DNA of 64,000 bases. It comes from DASQGA01 sp035535315. Lineage in GTDB: Bacteria; Actinomycetota; Thermoleophilia; Gaiellales; Gaiellaceae. Where the stretch lies: contig DATLQD010000133.1 of the NCBI GenBank assembly GCA_035535315.1, forward strand, positions 21,436 to 85,435. Reading direction: 5' to 3'. Every line of letters begins with the position of its first letter. Position 1 is the first letter of the stretch. The notes beneath the pieces are model-generated. The model did no database searches, was not told where the DNA came from, and saw only the letters and a program-made list of their open reading frames with translations. A program made the translations under genes and the position numbers. This document shows positions 56,428 to 64,000 of the stretch, piece by piece.

Positions 56428-57555
56428 CTAGGCCGGAATCGGCCTACCCGGCAACCGCCGAATCTGCAGGGCGCGGGCGACGTCGGTCACCGAAAGGAGC
56501 CCGGCGAGCCGGTCGCCGTCGAGGACGAGTGCCCTGTTGACGTCTCCATCCGAGAGCTCCGCGGCAGCGTCGATGGCATCGTCCATCTCGTTGACCACGG
56601 GCACGCGGTCGCGCGGAATCATGCAGTCCCGAACCAGCCGCGTATCCCACTCACGGCGCGGAACTTCGGCCACGCAACGGAACGGAAGGAGTCCGAGGGC
56701 GCGGCCGTCTTCGACGACGGGATAGGTCGTGTGGCGGCGTTGGGACAGGACCTCGTCCGTGAAGTCGCCCAGCGTCATGTCCGGTCTGGCGGTCACCGGG
56801 TCGCGCACCATCAGATCTCGCACGCGGAGGCCGGAGAGCGCCTGGCGCGCCAGGAGGTACCGGTCCTCGGCGCCGGCGGCCTGGAGGAGGAACCAGCCGA
56901 TGAAGGCCAGCCAGGCGCCGCTGAAGGCGCCCTGAAAGATGAACATGCCAAGACCGACGGCGATGAAGAGGTAGCCGAAGGCGCGTCCGACCCAGGCCGC
57001 CACGCGCGTCGCCCACGCGAAGTCGTTCCGAGCGGCCCAGAGGGCCGATCGCAGCACTCGCCCACCGTCGAGCGGGAGCGCCGGGAGAAGGTTGAAGACG
57101 AGGAGTGTCAGGTTGATGTAGCCGAGCCAGGCGGCGGCGCCGTCCACCGCCTCCGGCGAGGGCGCGAGCCAGGCGAAGAGCACGAAGAGAACGCCGAGCG
57201 CGAGGGAGACGATCGGTCCGGCGATCGCAATCCGAAACTCAGCGCCCGCGCTCGGAAACATGCCCTTGAACCGCGCCACGCCTCCGAAGAGCCAGAGCGT
57301 GATGCCGTCGATCTCCATTCCCTCCCGGCGTGCGACAAGCGCATGCCCGTACTCGTGCATGAGCAGCGAGACGAAGAAGAGCAGTGCCGCCGCGATCGCC
57401 ATGCCGACGTACGTGCCATCCGACAGGCCCGGGTTCATGCGCGGGAAGATCGACTCGGAGAGCGTCCAGACGATCAGCGCGAAGACGACGAGCCAGCTCC
57501 AATTGACGCCGACCCGGATCCCGGCGATGCGACCCAGCGTGAAACTGTCGTTCAC
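56428..57555 (-). CDS. Site-2 protease-like M50 metalloprotease with CBS pair
   Basis: 375 residues. Six membrane segments carry the zinc motif LLMHEYGHALVARREGMEID and the second metal site NLLPALPLDGGRVLRSALWA. Two CBS domains follow (about residues 240-365: VRDPVTARPDMTLGDF and PVVNEMDDAIDAAAELSDGD) and may sense adenylates. Probably cuts membrane-bound regulators such as anti-sigma factors. GTG 57555 follows TAGCCT (57570-57565) by 9 nt. Confidence 0.9.
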   Translation of the reverse strand: MNDSFTLGRIAGIRVGVNWSWLVVFALIVWTLSESIFPRMNPGLSDGTYVGMAIAAALLFFVSLLMHEYGHALVARREGMEIDGITLWLFGGVARFKGMFPSAGAEFRIAIAGPIVSLALGVLFVLFAWLAPSPEAVDGAAAWLGYINLTLLVFNLLPALPLDGGRVLRSALWAARNDFAWATRVAAWVGRAFGYLFIAVGLGMFIFQGAFSGAWLAFIGWFLLQAAGAEDRYLLARQALSGLRVRDLMVRDPVTARPDMTLGDFTDEVLSQRRHTTYPVVEDGRALGLLPFRCVAEVPRREWDTRLVRDCMIPRDRVPVVNEMDDAIDAAAELSDGDVNRALVLDGDRLAGLLSVTDVARALQIRRLPGRPIPA

Positions 57556-57567
57556 GGGGCTAACAGG

Positions 57568-57738
57568 CTAACGAGTCTTGCGCGCGGCCTTCACGGCCGT
57601 GGCGGCATGCTTGACGAGGGTCGGCCCGTGCTTTCGTGCGGTCTTTGCCGCCCCCTTGAGAACCTTCCGCCGTTGCTCGGGCGGAAGACGCTTCCAGCCG
57701 TGCCTCGCAAGCACGAGGAGCTTGACGTACGCCGGCAC
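57568..57738 (-). CDS. Small basic protein, 56 aa
   Basis: Lys/Arg-rich and helical: AYVKLLVLARHGWKRLPPEQ, then RRKVLKGAAKTARKHGPTLV and a basic end. No family recognised. AGGGAG lies before the GTG. The longer frame to 57981 is antisense to the lipoprotein gene. May bind nucleic acid or ribosome; unproven. Confidence 0.55.
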   Translation of the reverse strand: MPAYVKLLVLARHGWKRLPPEQRRKVLKGAAKTARKHGPTLVKHAATAVKAARKTR

Positions 57739-57787
57739 ACGATCTCCCTTCTGAAGGTGACTCGCCTGCCATAGTAGGCTGACACAC

Positions 57788-58279
57788 GTGCGGCGCGTCT
57801 TCCTCCTCTGCGCATTCCTGGCTGCGATGCTGCTCACTGCCTGCGCCTGCGGCGGCGGAGGCGGCGACGGTGACGCCCTTTCGAAGCAGGAGTACCAAGA
57901 CCGGCTGAACACGACACGCACTGAGCTCAGCACCTCCTTTGACGCGCTCGGAACGCAGCTCGAGGGTGCACTGAAGGGCACCGGCTCCCTGGAGGACGCC
58001 GCGAGTGAGGTGGAGTCGATTCAGGAGAAGCTTCGAAACCAGGCTGACGAGCTCGAAAGCCTCACCCCGCCCGACGACGCCGCCGCGGCGAACGACAAAC
58101 TGGCCAGCGGCATGCAGGAGCTGGCCGACGACCTCGACGCGTTCAAGTCGGCGCTCGAGTCAGAGGACTTCGGCAAGATTCAGACCGAGGCGAACAAGAT
58201 CGAGACGTTTTCCTCGGGAAAGACGCTGCAACAGGCCGGCGACGACCTCGAAGCCGCCGGCTACAAGTTCAGCGAGTAG
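57788..58279 (+). CDS. Secreted lipoprotein, coiled-coil
   Basis: 163 residues. Lipobox signal FLAAMLLTACACGGGGG with a cysteine after LTA, then a mature helical domain with heptads: QEYQDRLNTTRTELSTSFDA and ESIQEKLRNQADELESLTPP. Anchored to the outer membrane face; function unknown. GTG 57788 follows TAGGCT (57775-57780) by 7 nt. Confidence 0.8.
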   Translation: MRRVFLLCAFLAAMLLTACACGGGGGDGDALSKQEYQDRLNTTRTELSTSFDALGTQLEGALKGTGSLEDAASEVESIQEKLRNQADELESLTPPDDAAAANDKLASGMQELADDLDAFKSALESEDFGKIQTEANKIETFSSGKTLQQAGDDLEAAGYKFSE

Positions 58280-59328
58280 TTCCGCCACCGAAAGCCGATC
58301 AGGTCGCCGGCCGGGGCGAGCGGGCTCGTGGGGAGGCCGGCGGCGGGCACGGGGTCGTTGTATCCGTTCGGAGCGATGTCGTTCGGGCCATGCGGATGGA
58401 AGATCGACGCCAGGTATTGGAGCTGCCCGCGTCCGGGACCGAGCTCGAACTGGCCGCCCCCGTACAGACCGATGCCACGTTCGGTGCAGAAGTCGTAGGT
58501 CTCGAACAGCGTGCTCACCGGGCCGAATCGGGACGGCTTCACATTGATCGTGCGAGGCGGGTAGGGGAGGGCCTCGATATCCGCGTGCGAGTGGATGGGT
58601 GCATCCCAGGTAAACCGGTCGCGATGGGGCTCGAGCACCCGGTCGGTCGCCTCGGTCAGCTCAGGATCCTCGATCCAGGCGTCGGGAAGGCCTTCGGCGA
58701 CGCGGGCATAGAGAGCTGGGTCGGCGGGCTGGTCGACGGGGGTGCCTTTGTAGAACCCCTTCAAGTCCACGGAGTCGACCGCACCCGTCGCCGCCAGCTC
58801 GGCGATGAGCTCGTCTCCCCAGGAACTCGTTGGGTCAAGCTTGAACCTGAGTGCTGGATAGAGATCGAGCCAGGCGCGAACCGGCGCCGTCGACGCAGGC
58901 TCTCCGAGGCGCATCGAGACCACGAAGGTCACCGGGCGAGGCTCCCGCCCGACGACCTCCGCCAGCGAGCGGCCGGCCTGACGGAGCGCCAGGTCGAGCG
59001 CGGCGCTTTCGAAGGCCCACCGGCGGTAGTTGCGGTAGACCTCCGCGCCGGGAGGTTCCGGAAACAGGTCGAGCTCGCCGAGACGTCTGGAGAACGAAGC
59101 GAACGTCCAGGATCCCGCCAGGGGCTGGACGGGGCCGGTCTCCTGGAGGCGGCCCTGGTCGTCACCGTCGTACGTCACGTCCTCCCCGACTCCCTCGTGC
59201 CCTCCTCCCTGAAGGCTTATGACCGTCGTGCGTCTCGTGAAGCCGGTCGAAACGTCGTGGACGAGACCCTCGAGCGAGTAGGACTCCACCTCGAGCGGCA
59301 GGCCGGAAACCGTGTCGTAGAGCGGCAT
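58261..59328 (-). CDS. Enolase-superfamily protein (mandelate racemase/MLE-like)
   Basis: 355 residues. The capping domain covers the first 100 residues; the barrel has RFKLDPTSSWGDELIAELAA, DAWIEDPELTEATDRVLEPH and NVKPSRFGPVSTLFETYDFC, resembling the metal ligands and Lys acid/base of the superfamily, with a C-terminal EhGG-like GIGLYGGGQFELGPGR. Substrate unknown: dipeptide epimerase, sugar dehydratase and OSBS-type activities are all possible. ATG 59328 follows TAGGCT (59344-59339) by 10 nt. Overlaps the lipoprotein by 19 nt at the 3' end. Confidence 0.8.
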   Translation of the reverse strand: MPLYDTVSGLPLEVESYSLEGLVHDVSTGFTRRTTVISLQGGGHEGVGEDVTYDGDDQGRLQETGPVQPLAGSWTFASFSRRLGELDLFPEPPGAEVYRNYRRWAFESAALDLALRQAGRSLAEVVGREPRPVTFVVSMRLGEPASTAPVRAWLDLYPALRFKLDPTSSWGDELIAELAATGAVDSVDLKGFYKGTPVDQPADPALYARVAEGLPDAWIEDPELTEATDRVLEPHRDRFTWDAPIHSHADIEALPYPPRTINVKPSRFGPVSTLFETYDFCTERGIGLYGGGQFELGPGRGQLQYLASIFHPHGPNDIAPNGYNDPVPAAGLPTSPLAPAGDLIGFRWRNYSLNL

Positions 59329-59405
59329 TTTCGGCGCCAGCCTACCGTTTAGGCGCGGGTGTCCCGGGTAGAGGACGAGGGACAAGCCAAACGAAGGGGG
59401 TCTAC

Positions 59406-59870
59406 TTGCCTACTATCGAGCAGTCGATCGAGGTCAACGTCCCGGTTCGCACGGCGTACAACCAGTGGACGCAGTTCGAGGAGTTTCCCGAGTTCATGGA
59501 GGGCGTCGAGTACGTCCACCAGATCGATGACACTCACCTCCGCTGGAAGGCGGAGGTCGCGGGGAAGTCCGAGGAGTGGGAAGCCGAGATCACCGAGCAG
59601 GTTCCGGACCAGCGCATCGCCTGGAAGGCGACGCGTGGCAAGGGAATCAGCGGCGTCGTTACCTTCCACCGAGTCGACGATGAAAGGACTCGGGTCATGG
59701 TCCAGATGGACTGGGAGGCCGAGGGCATCGTCGAAAAGGCCGGGAGTGCTATCGGCCTCGACGATCGGCGCGTGAAGGGCGATCTCGAGCGCTTCAAGAA
59801 GCTGATCGAGAGCCGCGGCCTGGAGTCGGATGCCTGGCGTGGTGAGGTCGAGCAGACCTCCGTGCGCTAA
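59406..59870 (+). CDS. SRPBCC (polyketide cyclase/START-like) protein
   Basis: 154 residues. Typical opening TIEQSIEVNVPVRTAYNQWT and FEEFPEFMEGVEYVHQIDDT, then an antiparallel sheet and long C-terminal helix GDLERFKKLIESRGLE. Such helix-grip folds bind hydrophobic ligands. TTG 59406 is preceded by GAAGGGGG. Confidence 0.85.
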   Translation: MPTIEQSIEVNVPVRTAYNQWTQFEEFPEFMEGVEYVHQIDDTHLRWKAEVAGKSEEWEAEITEQVPDQRIAWKATRGKGISGVVTFHRVDDERTRVMVQMDWEAEGIVEKAGSAIGLDDRRVKGDLERFKKLIESRGLESDAWRGEVEQTSVR

Positions 59871-59935
59871 CGCGTTCCGACCGACTCGTCCAAGGGGCGG
59901 CGCTACAGCGTCGCCCCTTGTCTTAGGTGTGGCCC

Positions 59936-60535
59936 TCAGGCCCGGGCGAGCTGGTCGAATGCCTGCTCGAAGACTTCGTCAGGTTGCGCCCCGAGCACGA
60001 TCAGGCGGCCGTCGAGGAGGAAGGCCGGGATCGCGTTGATTCCGATCGCCTGCGCCTCGGCGGTCGCGCGTGCGACGTCTTCACCGTGCAGGTCGGCGGT
60101 GATCGCAGCCTCTGCGTCGTCGAGCCGAAGCTCTGTCGCAAGCGTGCGGAGGACCTCCGGGTCGCCGATGTTCTGGCCCTCTTCCCAGTAGGCGCGCATG
60201 AGCCGGTCGTGCGTGGGGGCGTGCTTCTCGCTCGCTCGTGCCAGCTCGGTGAGGCGGAGCGCCGCGCTCGAGTTCGGCACCATCTCGGGCGGCGGGTTGT
60301 AGAGGAGGCCTTCGCGCTCGAACGCCGACTCGAGGCGTTCGTGAAAGCTCTCGCCGTAGCGCCGGTTGAGCTCGGCTCGAGGGATGCCCTCGGGCGGGTA
60401 CTCAGGGTGGAGGTCGAAGGGCAGCCAGTCGATCTGAGCGCCGAACCGGCGCTCGAGCCGCTCAGCCGTGCGCTGGCCGAGGCGACAGAAGGGTCAGATG
60501 TAGTCCGACCAGATGACGATCTCGTGCTCGGCCAC
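59936..60535 (-). CDS. Selenocysteine-containing DsbA/FrnE-like oxidoreductase, UGA at residue 14
   Basis: 199 residues when TGA 60496-60494 is read as Sec. The start reads IVIWSDYIUPFCRLGQRTAE, where DsbA/FrnE proteins have C-P-x-C after a hydrophobic strand; here it is U-P-F-C. The rest is intact: RAELNRRYGESFHERLESAF, ASEKHAPTHDRLMRAYWEEG, then the cis-Pro loop AIGINAIPAFLLDGRLIVLG. The frame has only this one stop. GTG 60535 follows TAGTCT (60547-60542) by 6 nt. No signal peptide, so it probably acts in the cytoplasm as a thiol/selenol reductase or isomerase. Confidence 0.88.
60461..60481 (-). promoter_or_regulatory. SECIS-like hairpin of the Sec-DsbA gene
   Basis: On the minus strand CTCGGCC (60481-60475) pairs over 7 bp (one G-U) with GGCTGAG (60467-60461), loop AGCGCAC. 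It starts 12 nt after the UGA. Confidence 0.45.
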
Positions 60536-60561
60536 CAGGCCAGACTAGCCGTGCAGAGGCT

Positions 60562-60726
60562 CTAGCCGGCGTGGCCCGAGCGGTGCCGTCTGGCACGTTT
60601 CTCGGGCGGTGCTTCGGCAGCCGCCTTGCGACGCAGATCTTCCTTCTCGCCGAAGGCATGGTCGCACGGCCCGAGCCCCAACTTGCTCGGGATGACAACC
60701 CGAGTCGTTGGCGGGGCGTCCTTCAT
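60562..60726 (-). CDS. Small basic protein, 54 aa
   Basis: MKDAPPTTRVVIPSKLGLGP, then CDHAFGEKED and a Lys/Arg-rich tail. No family recognised. TAGACT (60740-60735) ends 8 nt before the ATG, the same spacing as clear genes here; the TAG stop precedes the DsbA-like promoter. No longer homologous frame seen. Confidence 0.5.
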   Translation of the reverse strand: MKDAPPTTRVVIPSKLGLGPCDHAFGEKEDLRRKAAAEAPPEKRARRHRSGHAG

Positions 60727-61136
60727 CTAGTCACAGTCTAGTTACTTCTTGCACGAAACGTGGCCCATTATGCGTGAATCGCGGCGGTGGGCCTCCGGAG
60801 GAGTCGAATCTCCTGTTATGCCGGCCGGCCCGAACTCAATTCCGACGCCGGGCACCGAACACGGCTAGGCACGAGGCCGGAGTCGATCCGGCCGCTGCCG
60901 TCCGAGCGGGAACGGAAAGGAAAGGCGACCTCCCGACCAACAGGAGGCCGCCTGCGCCGCCAGTATCTGCTCGTCGTCGAACCCGGGCATCCCTCGATCG
61001 AGGGATCTCAGTAGCCCACAGCCTGTGGATAGTGATATCCACAAGGAGAAATGCGATTTGGGGACCTCCTTTCCACACCAATATGTGAAAGGATGGGGAT
61101 TCTTAGATCTGCGGCGAACGGCGGGAGACCCCCACC
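60727..61136. promoter_or_regulatory. Regulatory region upstream of the 61-kb response regulator
   Basis: 410 bp without a gene. Contains TAGACT for the 54-aa gene; a T-arm-like sequence near 60795-60815; an exact inverted repeat TGTGGATA-GTGA-TATCCACA (61024-61043); and a second imperfect one, CCTTTCCACA/TGTGAAAGG (61068-61092). Each half of the first differs by one base from a DnaA box. The repeats sit 45-113 nt before the regulator ATG, so operator use is plausible. Confidence 0.5.
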
Positions 61137-61817
61137 ATGATGACCCTGGACGAGCGGCGCTCGGGGCTCATTCTTGATGATCACCCTTTGTGGCTCGAGG
61201 CGCTCGAGCCGCTGCTGCGTGAGGTCGGGATCGATGTCGTCGCCCGAGCCTCGACCGCCGAAGAGGCTCTTGGGCTGCTTGCGGAACACAAACCGGATCT
61301 CTTCGTCGCAGACCTCCACCTCAACGGAGGCGTCGGCGGAGCTGCATGCGTACGCGAGGCGTTGCGTCGGTTCCCTGCGCTCAACGTCATCGTCCTCTCG
61401 GGCTTCGACGATCCTGCCTCGGTCGACGAGGCCCTCTCCGCAGGGGCTGCGGCTTTCGTATCCAAGTCGGCCCTTCCCGAGGACCTCGGGTCCGCGGTGC
61501 GGCAAGTCTTCACGCACTCCGTCTTTCTTGCGAACCAACACCAGCGGCGGGTTCATCGCCCGAGTCGCCAGTCCGACCGGCTACCAGGACTCACGCGGCG
61601 CGAAGCCGAAGTGCTCGAGCTCGTCGCGGAGGGCTACTCGAACGGGCGGGTCGCGGTCATGCTCTGGGTGACCGAGCAGACGGTCAAGTTTCACCTGTCG
61701 AACATCTACCGGAAGCTCGGCGTCGCCAACCGCACCGAAGCGACCCACTGGGCGCTCGTACATCAGTTCGGGAGGCGCGCCGGAAACGAGGCGCCCGCTT
61801 CCGGGGGCTCTAGGTAG
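61137..61817 (+). CDS. NarL/LuxR-family response regulator
   Basis: 226 residues. Receiver: GLILDDHPLWLEALEPLLRE, phospho-Asp in LFVADLHLNGGV, Lys in AAFVSKSALP. LuxR HTH: GLTRREAEVLELVAEGYSNG and TVKFHLSNIYRKLGVANRTE. Paralogue of the regulator at 50179-50811. No kinase adjacent. GGGAGA precedes the ATG. It lies 20 bp before the aminotransferase gene and may control the polysaccharide locus. Confidence 0.9.
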   Translation: MMTLDERRSGLILDDHPLWLEALEPLLREVGIDVVARASTAEEALGLLAEHKPDLFVADLHLNGGVGGAACVREALRRFPALNVIVLSGFDDPASVDEALSAGAAAFVSKSALPEDLGSAVRQVFTHSVFLANQHQRRVHRPSRQSDRLPGLTRREAEVLELVAEGYSNGRVAVMLWVTEQTVKFHLSNIYRKLGVANRTEATHWALVHQFGRRAGNEAPASGGSR

Positions 61818-61837
61818 TTTGCCACGGGTCTGCGGCA

Positions 61838-63088
61838 ATGGGTGAGGCCAGGTGGTCGGTGCCCCTGTCGGACGTGCTCGTCGACGACGAGCTCGTCGAG
61901 GCAGCGGGAAGCGCCGTGCGGTCGGGATGGTGGAGCATGGGGCCGCGAGTCGAGGAGTTCGAGCGGGCCTTCGCCGAGTTTTCCGGCGCGCGCCATGCGT
62001 TCGCCGTCTCGAGCGGAACGGCGGCCCTCCACCTCGCGCTCGTCGCTTGCGGATGCGGACCAGGCGACGAAGTCATCCTCCCCTCGCTCAACTTCGTCGC
62101 TGCCGCGAACTCAATCGCCCACACGGGTGCAACGCCGGTCTTCTGCGACATCAAGGGTGCCGGCGACCTCAACCTCGATCCGGACGACCTCGAGTCGGCG
62201 GTCACGCCGCGGACGAAAGCGCTTCTCGTGCTCCACTACGGAGGCCACCCCTGCGACATGGCGCGCATCCTGGAGATTGCACGGGCCCGGCGCCTCGCGG
62301 TCATCGAGGACGCAGCTCACGCCCCGGGGGCGACGTGGCGCGGGCGCGCGTGCGGGACGCTCGGCGACATCGGTTGCTTCAGCTTCTTTTCGAACAAGAA
62401 CCTTGCGATCGGAGAGGGTGGCGCGGTCGTGACCGACGACGACGAGCTGGCCGATCGCGTCAGGCTCCTCCGCTCTCACGGCATGACGACGCTCACCTGG
62501 GATCGGCACCGGGGTCATGCTCACACGTACGACGTCGTCGAGCAGGGTTTCAACTACCGCTTGGATGAGCTGCGAGCGGCAATAGGGCTCGTCCAACTCC
62601 GGCGTCTGCCCGCTGCGAACCTCGCGCGTGCGGTTCTTGTCGCGCGCTACCGGTCGCTGGTGCACGGCCTGGAAGGAACTGTCATGCCCTTCGAGGACGA
62701 GTCCGAGAGCTCGCCTGCGAACCACATTGCAGTCGCCATCCTCCCGCCGGGAACGCCGCGCGACGCTGTTCGCGAAGCGCTCAGGACGAACGGCATCCAG
62801 ACGAGCGTCCACTATCCCCCGATTCATCGCTTCGCCTGTTACAGGGATGCGGGATCGACTCGGCCGCTGCCGTCCACGGAAGACGTCGCTGAACGACTTA
62901 TCACCCTCCCGCTCTTCCCGCACATGACGGAAGATCAAGTCGACCTGGTCTCGGCTGAGTTGGTCGAGGCCCTGGGCGCACGGGGCAGCGCGAGCACGGG
63001 TCGGAAGACGAGGCTCGGAGAGGCGCACGAGGCCGAAGGAATCCATTCCGGTCTAGTGGCCTCCGCGCCGGAAAACCTACCCGAATGA
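61838..63088 (+). CDS. DegT/DnrJ/EryC1 aminotransferase
   Basis: 416 residues. PLP fold: GPRVEEFERAFAEFSGARHA, VSSGTAALHLALVACGCGPG, VIEDAAHAPGA, and the PLP lysine in FSFFSNKNLAIGEGG. Makes amino sugars (such as nucleotide-linked 3- or 4-amino sugars) for surface polysaccharides. Upstream of a priming sugar transferase. Confidence 0.92.
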   Translation: MGEARWSVPLSDVLVDDELVEAAGSAVRSGWWSMGPRVEEFERAFAEFSGARHAFAVSSGTAALHLALVACGCGPGDEVILPSLNFVAAANSIAHTGATPVFCDIKGAGDLNLDPDDLESAVTPRTKALLVLHYGGHPCDMARILEIARARRLAVIEDAAHAPGATWRGRACGTLGDIGCFSFFSNKNLAIGEGGAVVTDDDELADRVRLLRSHGMTTLTWDRHRGHAHTYDVVEQGFNYRLDELRAAIGLVQLRRLPAANLARAVLVARYRSLVHGLEGTVMPFEDESESSPANHIAVAILPPGTPRDAVREALRTNGIQTSVHYPPIHRFACYRDAGSTRPLPSTEDVAERLITLPLFPHMTEDQVDLVSAELVEALGARGSASTGRKTRLGEAHEAEGIHSGLVASAPENLPE

Positions 63089-63190
63089 CGAGTTTTAGAG
63101 AACTCGACTGCCGCCTAGAATCCCTCAGGTGGCATGCCCACGGCATGTCGCTCGGGCGGGACCCGAGAGAGTTCGAGGATGGGAGGGTAA
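63089..63190. other. Intergenic region, 102 bp
   Basis: Contains GGGAGG just before the TTG of the sugar transferase. Nothing else seen. Confidence 0.4.
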
Positions 63191-63910
63191 TTGGCGGCTG
63201 ACCGGGAGCACCTCAGGGTGTCCCTCGATTTTGCGCTGAAGCGGCTGTTCGACATTCTGGCAGCCGGACTTTTGCTTGTCGTAATCTCCCCGCTCTTCGC
63301 TGGGTTGGCGATCGCAATCAAGCTGGAGAGTCGCGGGCCGGTTTTCTACCGGTGCCGTCGAGTCGGGTTCCGCGGTCGCGAGCTGCACATTCTCAAGTTC
63401 CGCAAGATGCATAAGGACGCAACCGGGCCTGCCCTGACGGTCAGCGCCGACGAGAGGCTTACTCGGGTGGGCCGCTTCGTCGCGAGAGCGAAGCTCGACG
63501 AGCTGCCGCAGCTCTGGAACGTGCTCAAGGGCGAGATGAGCCTCGTCGGCCCACGTCCTGAGGATCCGAGCTTCGTTGGGCTTCGGCCCGACGACTTCGA
63601 CGTCATCCTGGCCGTGAAGCCGGGCATCACAGGTCTCTCGCAGCTCGCGTTCGCGAAGGAGAGCGAGCTGCTCAATCCCGTGGACCGGGTCGCCGATTAT
63701 CTCGAGCGGTTCCTTCCCCACAAGATCACGCTCGACCGGCTGTACGTCTCGCGGCGAACCATCTGGGTGGATCTGAGAATCCTCACCTGGACGGTCGATG
63801 CCGTGCTCCTGCGCCGCGAAGTCGCCGTCAACCGCCAAACAACCAAGCTCACGCGGCGCAAGCGTCCAGCGGCGGCCCCCAAGCTCGGTGTGGCCCCTGT
63901 TGGACGCTAA
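63191..63910 (+). CDS. Priming sugar transferase (WcaJ/PglC-like)
   Basis: 239 residues. Bacterial sugar-transferase fold: KRLFDILAAGLLLVVISPLF, GPVFYRCRRVGFRGRELHIL and the core KFRKMHKDA, then RFVARAKLDELPQLWNVLKG and EMSLVGPRPEDPSF with the Asp-Glu/Pro-Arg-Pro signature. Attaches the first sugar-1-phosphate to undecaprenyl phosphate. The short form lacks the extra N-terminal membrane segments. TTG start with GGGAGG. Confidence 0.9.
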   Translation: MAADREHLRVSLDFALKRLFDILAAGLLLVVISPLFAGLAIAIKLESRGPVFYRCRRVGFRGRELHILKFRKMHKDATGPALTVSADERLTRVGRFVARAKLDELPQLWNVLKGEMSLVGPRPEDPSFVGLRPDDFDVILAVKPGITGLSQLAFAKESELLNPVDRVADYLERFLPHKITLDRLYVSRRTIWVDLRILTWTVDAVLLRREVAVNRQTTKLTRRKRPAAAPKLGVAPVGR

Positions 63911-64000
63911 CCACGACCCAGCCCACGATCCTCTTCTCGGCTGGACGGCACCGGCCCAACTCGTCGCGCTCCGCGTCCCGAGAGTCGGTTCTCCACCCCC
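63900..64000 (+). CDS. Possible start of the next gene, cut by window edge
   Basis: From TTG 63900 the frame is open to the end (34 codons), reading LDANHDPAHDPLLGWTAPAQ. Low confidence: no ribosome site and no family recognised. Confidence 0.25.
   Translation, partial: MDANHDPAHDPLLGWTAPAQLVALRVPRVGSPP

Noticed and set aside
60788..60880. Possible selC (tRNA-Sec) on the minus strand
   Set aside because: Length about 89 nt, GGCCTC/GAGGCC ends and a TTCGACT T-loop are suggestive, but the T-stem has an A-C mismatch at the base of the loop and no TCA anticodon arm can be formed.
61024..61043. Origin of replication
   Set aside because: Only two near-DnaA boxes, no dnaA/dnaN gene and no AT-rich unwinding region nearby.

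Overview
The window is about 64 kb of GC-rich bacterial DNA. It has dense gene packing, many GTG and TTG starts, and convergent genes that share stop codons. Gene families and style point to an actinobacterium. A deep-branching class such as Thermoleophilia (Gaiella-like) is my best guess; this is inference, not a measured placement. No phage, IS element or CRISPR array is visible.

Layout. 1-3.1 kb: purine synthesis (guaB, cut by the window edge, and guaA). 3.1-6.6 kb: an encapsulated-ferritin-like protein, acylphosphatase, two MFS transporters and a uracil-DNA glycosylase-like protein. 6.6-16.6 kb: core functions (rplM-rpsI, glmM, glmS, acpS, nnr, alr). 16.6-24.9 kb: CCA-adding-type enzyme, methyltransferase, acyltransferase, membrane lipid proteins, topoisomerase IB, fabI and a long coiled-coil protein. 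25-30.4 kb: a stress and redox block with a GCS2-type ligase translationally coupled to a peroxiredoxin. 30.5-35.8 kb: nudix, thioredoxin, ileS, ispH. 36-40.5 kb: a very large multi-GAF histidine kinase with its response regulator. 41.4-42.3 kb: tRNA-Pro with a displaced 3' copy flanking a glyoxalase-like gene. 43.1-48.6 kb: an IclR-headed glycine/sarcosine/betaine reductase (grd) operon. 48.6-61 kb: CtaG, AI-2E-type permease, sigma/anti-sigma-like pair, three tRNAs, site-2 protease, enolase-superfamily protein and a DsbA-like oxidoreductase. 61-64 kb: a LuxR-type regulator and the start of a polysaccharide locus.

The main discovery is selenocysteine use. Four separate genes each carry a single in-frame UGA exactly at the redox-active cysteine position: GrdA, GrdB, a peroxiredoxin (TUT motif) and a DsbA/FrnE-like protein (UPFC motif). 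An ordinary gene caller truncates or splits all four. The grd operon is atypical. It has grdE, grdB, grdC, a thioredoxin with a CQPC site and grdA, but no grdD beside it, and its GrdE-like subunit has tyrosine where I recall the clostridial pyruvoyl-forming cysteine. No selA, selB, selC or selD is seen here, so they must lie elsewhere.

A second pattern is transcriptional. About 28 genes have a TANNNT hexamer ending only 6-10 nt before the start codon and no Shine-Dalgarno, which suggests widespread leaderless mRNAs. Several divergent pairs share one palindromic hexamer. The rule supports small genes, a CTG start for an EamA permease, and the starts of the UGA-containing DsbA gene and the operon that carries the peroxiredoxin.
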